From Comamonadaceae bacterium (GTDB taxonomy: Bacteria; Pseudomonadota; Gammaproteobacteria; Burkholderiales; Burkholderiaceae_C), in assembly GCA_027490555.1 (NCBI GenBank), contig JAIXXW010000306.1:1-6930 (forward strand): DNA of 6,930 bases, in the 5' to 3' direction. The translations under genes and the position numbers were made by a program. Within the stretch, counting starts at the first letter, position 1; each line of letters starts with the position of its first letter. Positions 6,214 through 6,930 of this stretch are shown piece by piece. The notes beneath the pieces are model-generated. The model was not told the DNA's origin. It searched no databases and saw nothing but the letters and a program-made list of their open reading frames with translations.

Positions 6214-6236
6214 CCAAGCGCCCGAAGGCGCTTGGT
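6213..6236. terminator. Perfect 10-bp hairpin overlapping the GMC stop codon
   Basis: ACCAAGCGCC (6213-6222) and GGCGCTTGGT (6227-6236) pair perfectly around a 4-base loop. Read on the minus strand the loop is TTCG closed by C-G, the exceptionally stable UUCG tetraloop type. The final A of the GMC stop codon is the first base of the stem. The convergent position between GMC and the second gap gene suits a bidirectional terminator or 3'-end protector, but neither side has a T-run. Confidence 0.5.
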
Positions 6237-6264
6237 CCGTGCACACCATGACGCCGATGCCGTG

Positions 6265-6277
6265 GCCCCGTCGGGGC
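6265..6277. other. Short GC stem-loop
   Basis: GCCCC (6265-6269) and GGGGC (6273-6277) form a 5-bp stem with a 3-base loop in the convergent gap. It may contribute to termination, but short GC stems are common by chance at this base composition. Confidence 0.2.
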
Positions 6278-6304
6278 GATGTGGCCCAGCGCAGCGCCTC
6301 TGAG

Positions 6305-6353
6305 CCCTGGCGGGGGCAGCGGCAGCTGAGTCTGCCGCAGGCATCTGGCAGGG
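6305..6353 (-). terminator. Candidate terminator of the second gap gene
   Basis: A perfect 7-bp stem, GCGGCAG (6319-6325) with CTGCCGC (6332-6338), has a 6-base loop and lies 17 bases beyond the stop of the leftward gap gene. An outer pairing of CCCTG (6305-6309) with CAGGG (6349-6353) can extend it. There is no T-run on the minus-strand side. Confidence 0.35.
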
Positions 6354-6354
6354 T

Positions 6355-6930
6355 TTACTTTTTCTTGTTGACGACCCGCACCATCTCCAGGCACTGCTTG
6401 GCGTAACCCCACTCGTTGTCGTACCAGGCGACGATCTTGACGAAGCTCTTGTCCAAGGCAATGCCCGCGGTCGCGTCGAACACACTGGCGCAGGATTCGC
6501 CACGGAAGTCGGTGGAGACCACTTTCTCGTCGGTGTAGCCCAAGATGCCTTTCAGGGCGCCTTCGCTTTGGGCTTTCATCTCGGCGCAGATCTCGGCGTA
6601 GCTGGCGTCGCTGTTGAGCTCGACGGTCAAGTCCACCACCGACACGTCGGAGGTGGGCACGCGGAAGGCCATGCCGGTGATCTTGCCCTTGATCTCGGGG
6701 ATCACCACGCCCACGGCCTTGGCCGCGCCGGTGCTGCTCGGGATGATGTTTTCCAAAATGCCGCGTCCCCCGCGCCAGTCCTTGCGGGATGAGCCGTCCA
6801 CCGTCATCTGGCTGGCGGTGGCGGCATGCACGGTGGTCATCAGGCCGCGCTTGATGCCCCATTTGTCATGCAAGACCTTGACCACGGGGGCCAGGCAGTT
6901 GGTGGTGCAACTGGCGTTGGAGATGATGGC
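6355..6930 (-). CDS. Second type I glyceraldehyde-3-phosphate dehydrogenase, C-terminal part
   Basis: The gene runs off the right edge; 191 residues are visible before the TAA at 6355-6357, about the last 57% of a GAPDH. The first visible residues contain the catalytic cysteine (SCTTNC, C at 6907-6909), followed by the catalytic histidine in TTVHAATAS and the C-terminal WYDNEWGYA. By eye it is about 80% identical to the complete gapA at 2106-3104, so it is an older paralogue and not a recent copy. Two differences stand out. It keeps the common second cysteine four residues after the catalytic one (6895-6897), and it has Gly-Ser where the other copy has Gly-Pro beside the cofactor ribose (serine codon 6790-6792). 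The C-terminus ends in a short lysine run (NKKK). The cofactor-selecting N-terminal residue is outside the window. Symbol left blank because which paralogue is gapA and which gapB cannot be decided here. Confidence 0.96.
   Translation of the reverse strand, partial: AIISNASCTTNCLAPVVKVLHDKWGIKRGLMTTVHAATASQMTVDGSSRKDWRGGRGILENIIPSSTGAAKAVGVVIPEIKGKITGMAFRVPTSDVSVVDLTVELNSDASYAEICAEMKAQSEGALKGILGYTDEKVVSTDFRGESCASVFDATAGIALDKSFVKIVAWYDNEWGYAKQCLEMVRVVNKKK

Noticed and set aside
5551..6503. Long minus-strand frames opposite the GMC gene (5551-6249 and 5748-6503).
   Set aside because: They overlap the conserved GMC C-terminal catalytic region, have no recognisable domain and no convincing start.
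1..6930. Mobile element, CRISPR array, tRNA or rRNA.
   Set aside because: No transposase or integrase motif, no terminal inverted repeats with target duplications, no regularly spaced repeats and no tRNA-like fold were seen; all long frames are explained by metabolic genes.

Overview
The window is GC-rich DNA (roughly two-thirds G+C by eye), almost entirely coding. It most resembles a betaproteobacterium of the Burkholderiales/Comamonadaceae type. This placement rests on the style of the GapA, Hyi and AlkB proteins, the codon use and the gene-dense layout, not on a database search. There are six protein genes, two cut by the window edges. No RNA gene, transposase, CRISPR array or phage gene is seen. 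No stretch longer than 300 bases lacks a gene: the intergenic gaps are about 60, 128, 196, 168 and 141 bp.

Left part (1-3300). The C-terminal half of a large molybdenum hydroxylase subunit (xanthine dehydrogenase / isoquinoline 1-oxidoreductase beta type) runs rightward to 1083. It converges on a leftward pair: a complete type I glyceraldehyde-3-phosphate dehydrogenase (gapA, 2106-3104) followed by hydroxypyruvate isomerase (hyi, 1144-1977). The 196 bp upstream of gapA hold an AT-rich promoter-like segment and repeated GTTACA/TGTAAC elements.

Middle part (3301-6213). An integral-membrane alkane 1-monooxygenase (alkB, leftward, 3301-4452) diverges from a GMC-family FAD alcohol dehydrogenase (AlkJ/choline-dehydrogenase-like, rightward, 4621-6213). 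The 168 bp between them contain a strong nested dyad, a good ribosome binding site for alkB and promoter-like hexamers. Together the two genes encode the first two steps of terminal oxidation: alkane to 1-alkanol, then alkanol to aldehyde. No rubredoxin, rubredoxin reductase, aldehyde dehydrogenase, acyl-CoA ligase or regulator gene is present in the window.

Right part (6214-6930). A hairpin-rich convergent gap leads to the C-terminal part of a second gapA-type GAPDH gene (leftward, running off the right edge). It is about 80% identical by eye to the first over the shared stretch and differs at two informative active-site positions. The alkB/GMC pair is therefore flanked by two directly oriented gap paralogues.

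I find no clearly new multi-gene system. The parts most worth a second look are the structured alkB/GMC control region, the unusual residue at the AlkB chain-length position, the gap paralogue differences, and the operator-like repeats before gapA.
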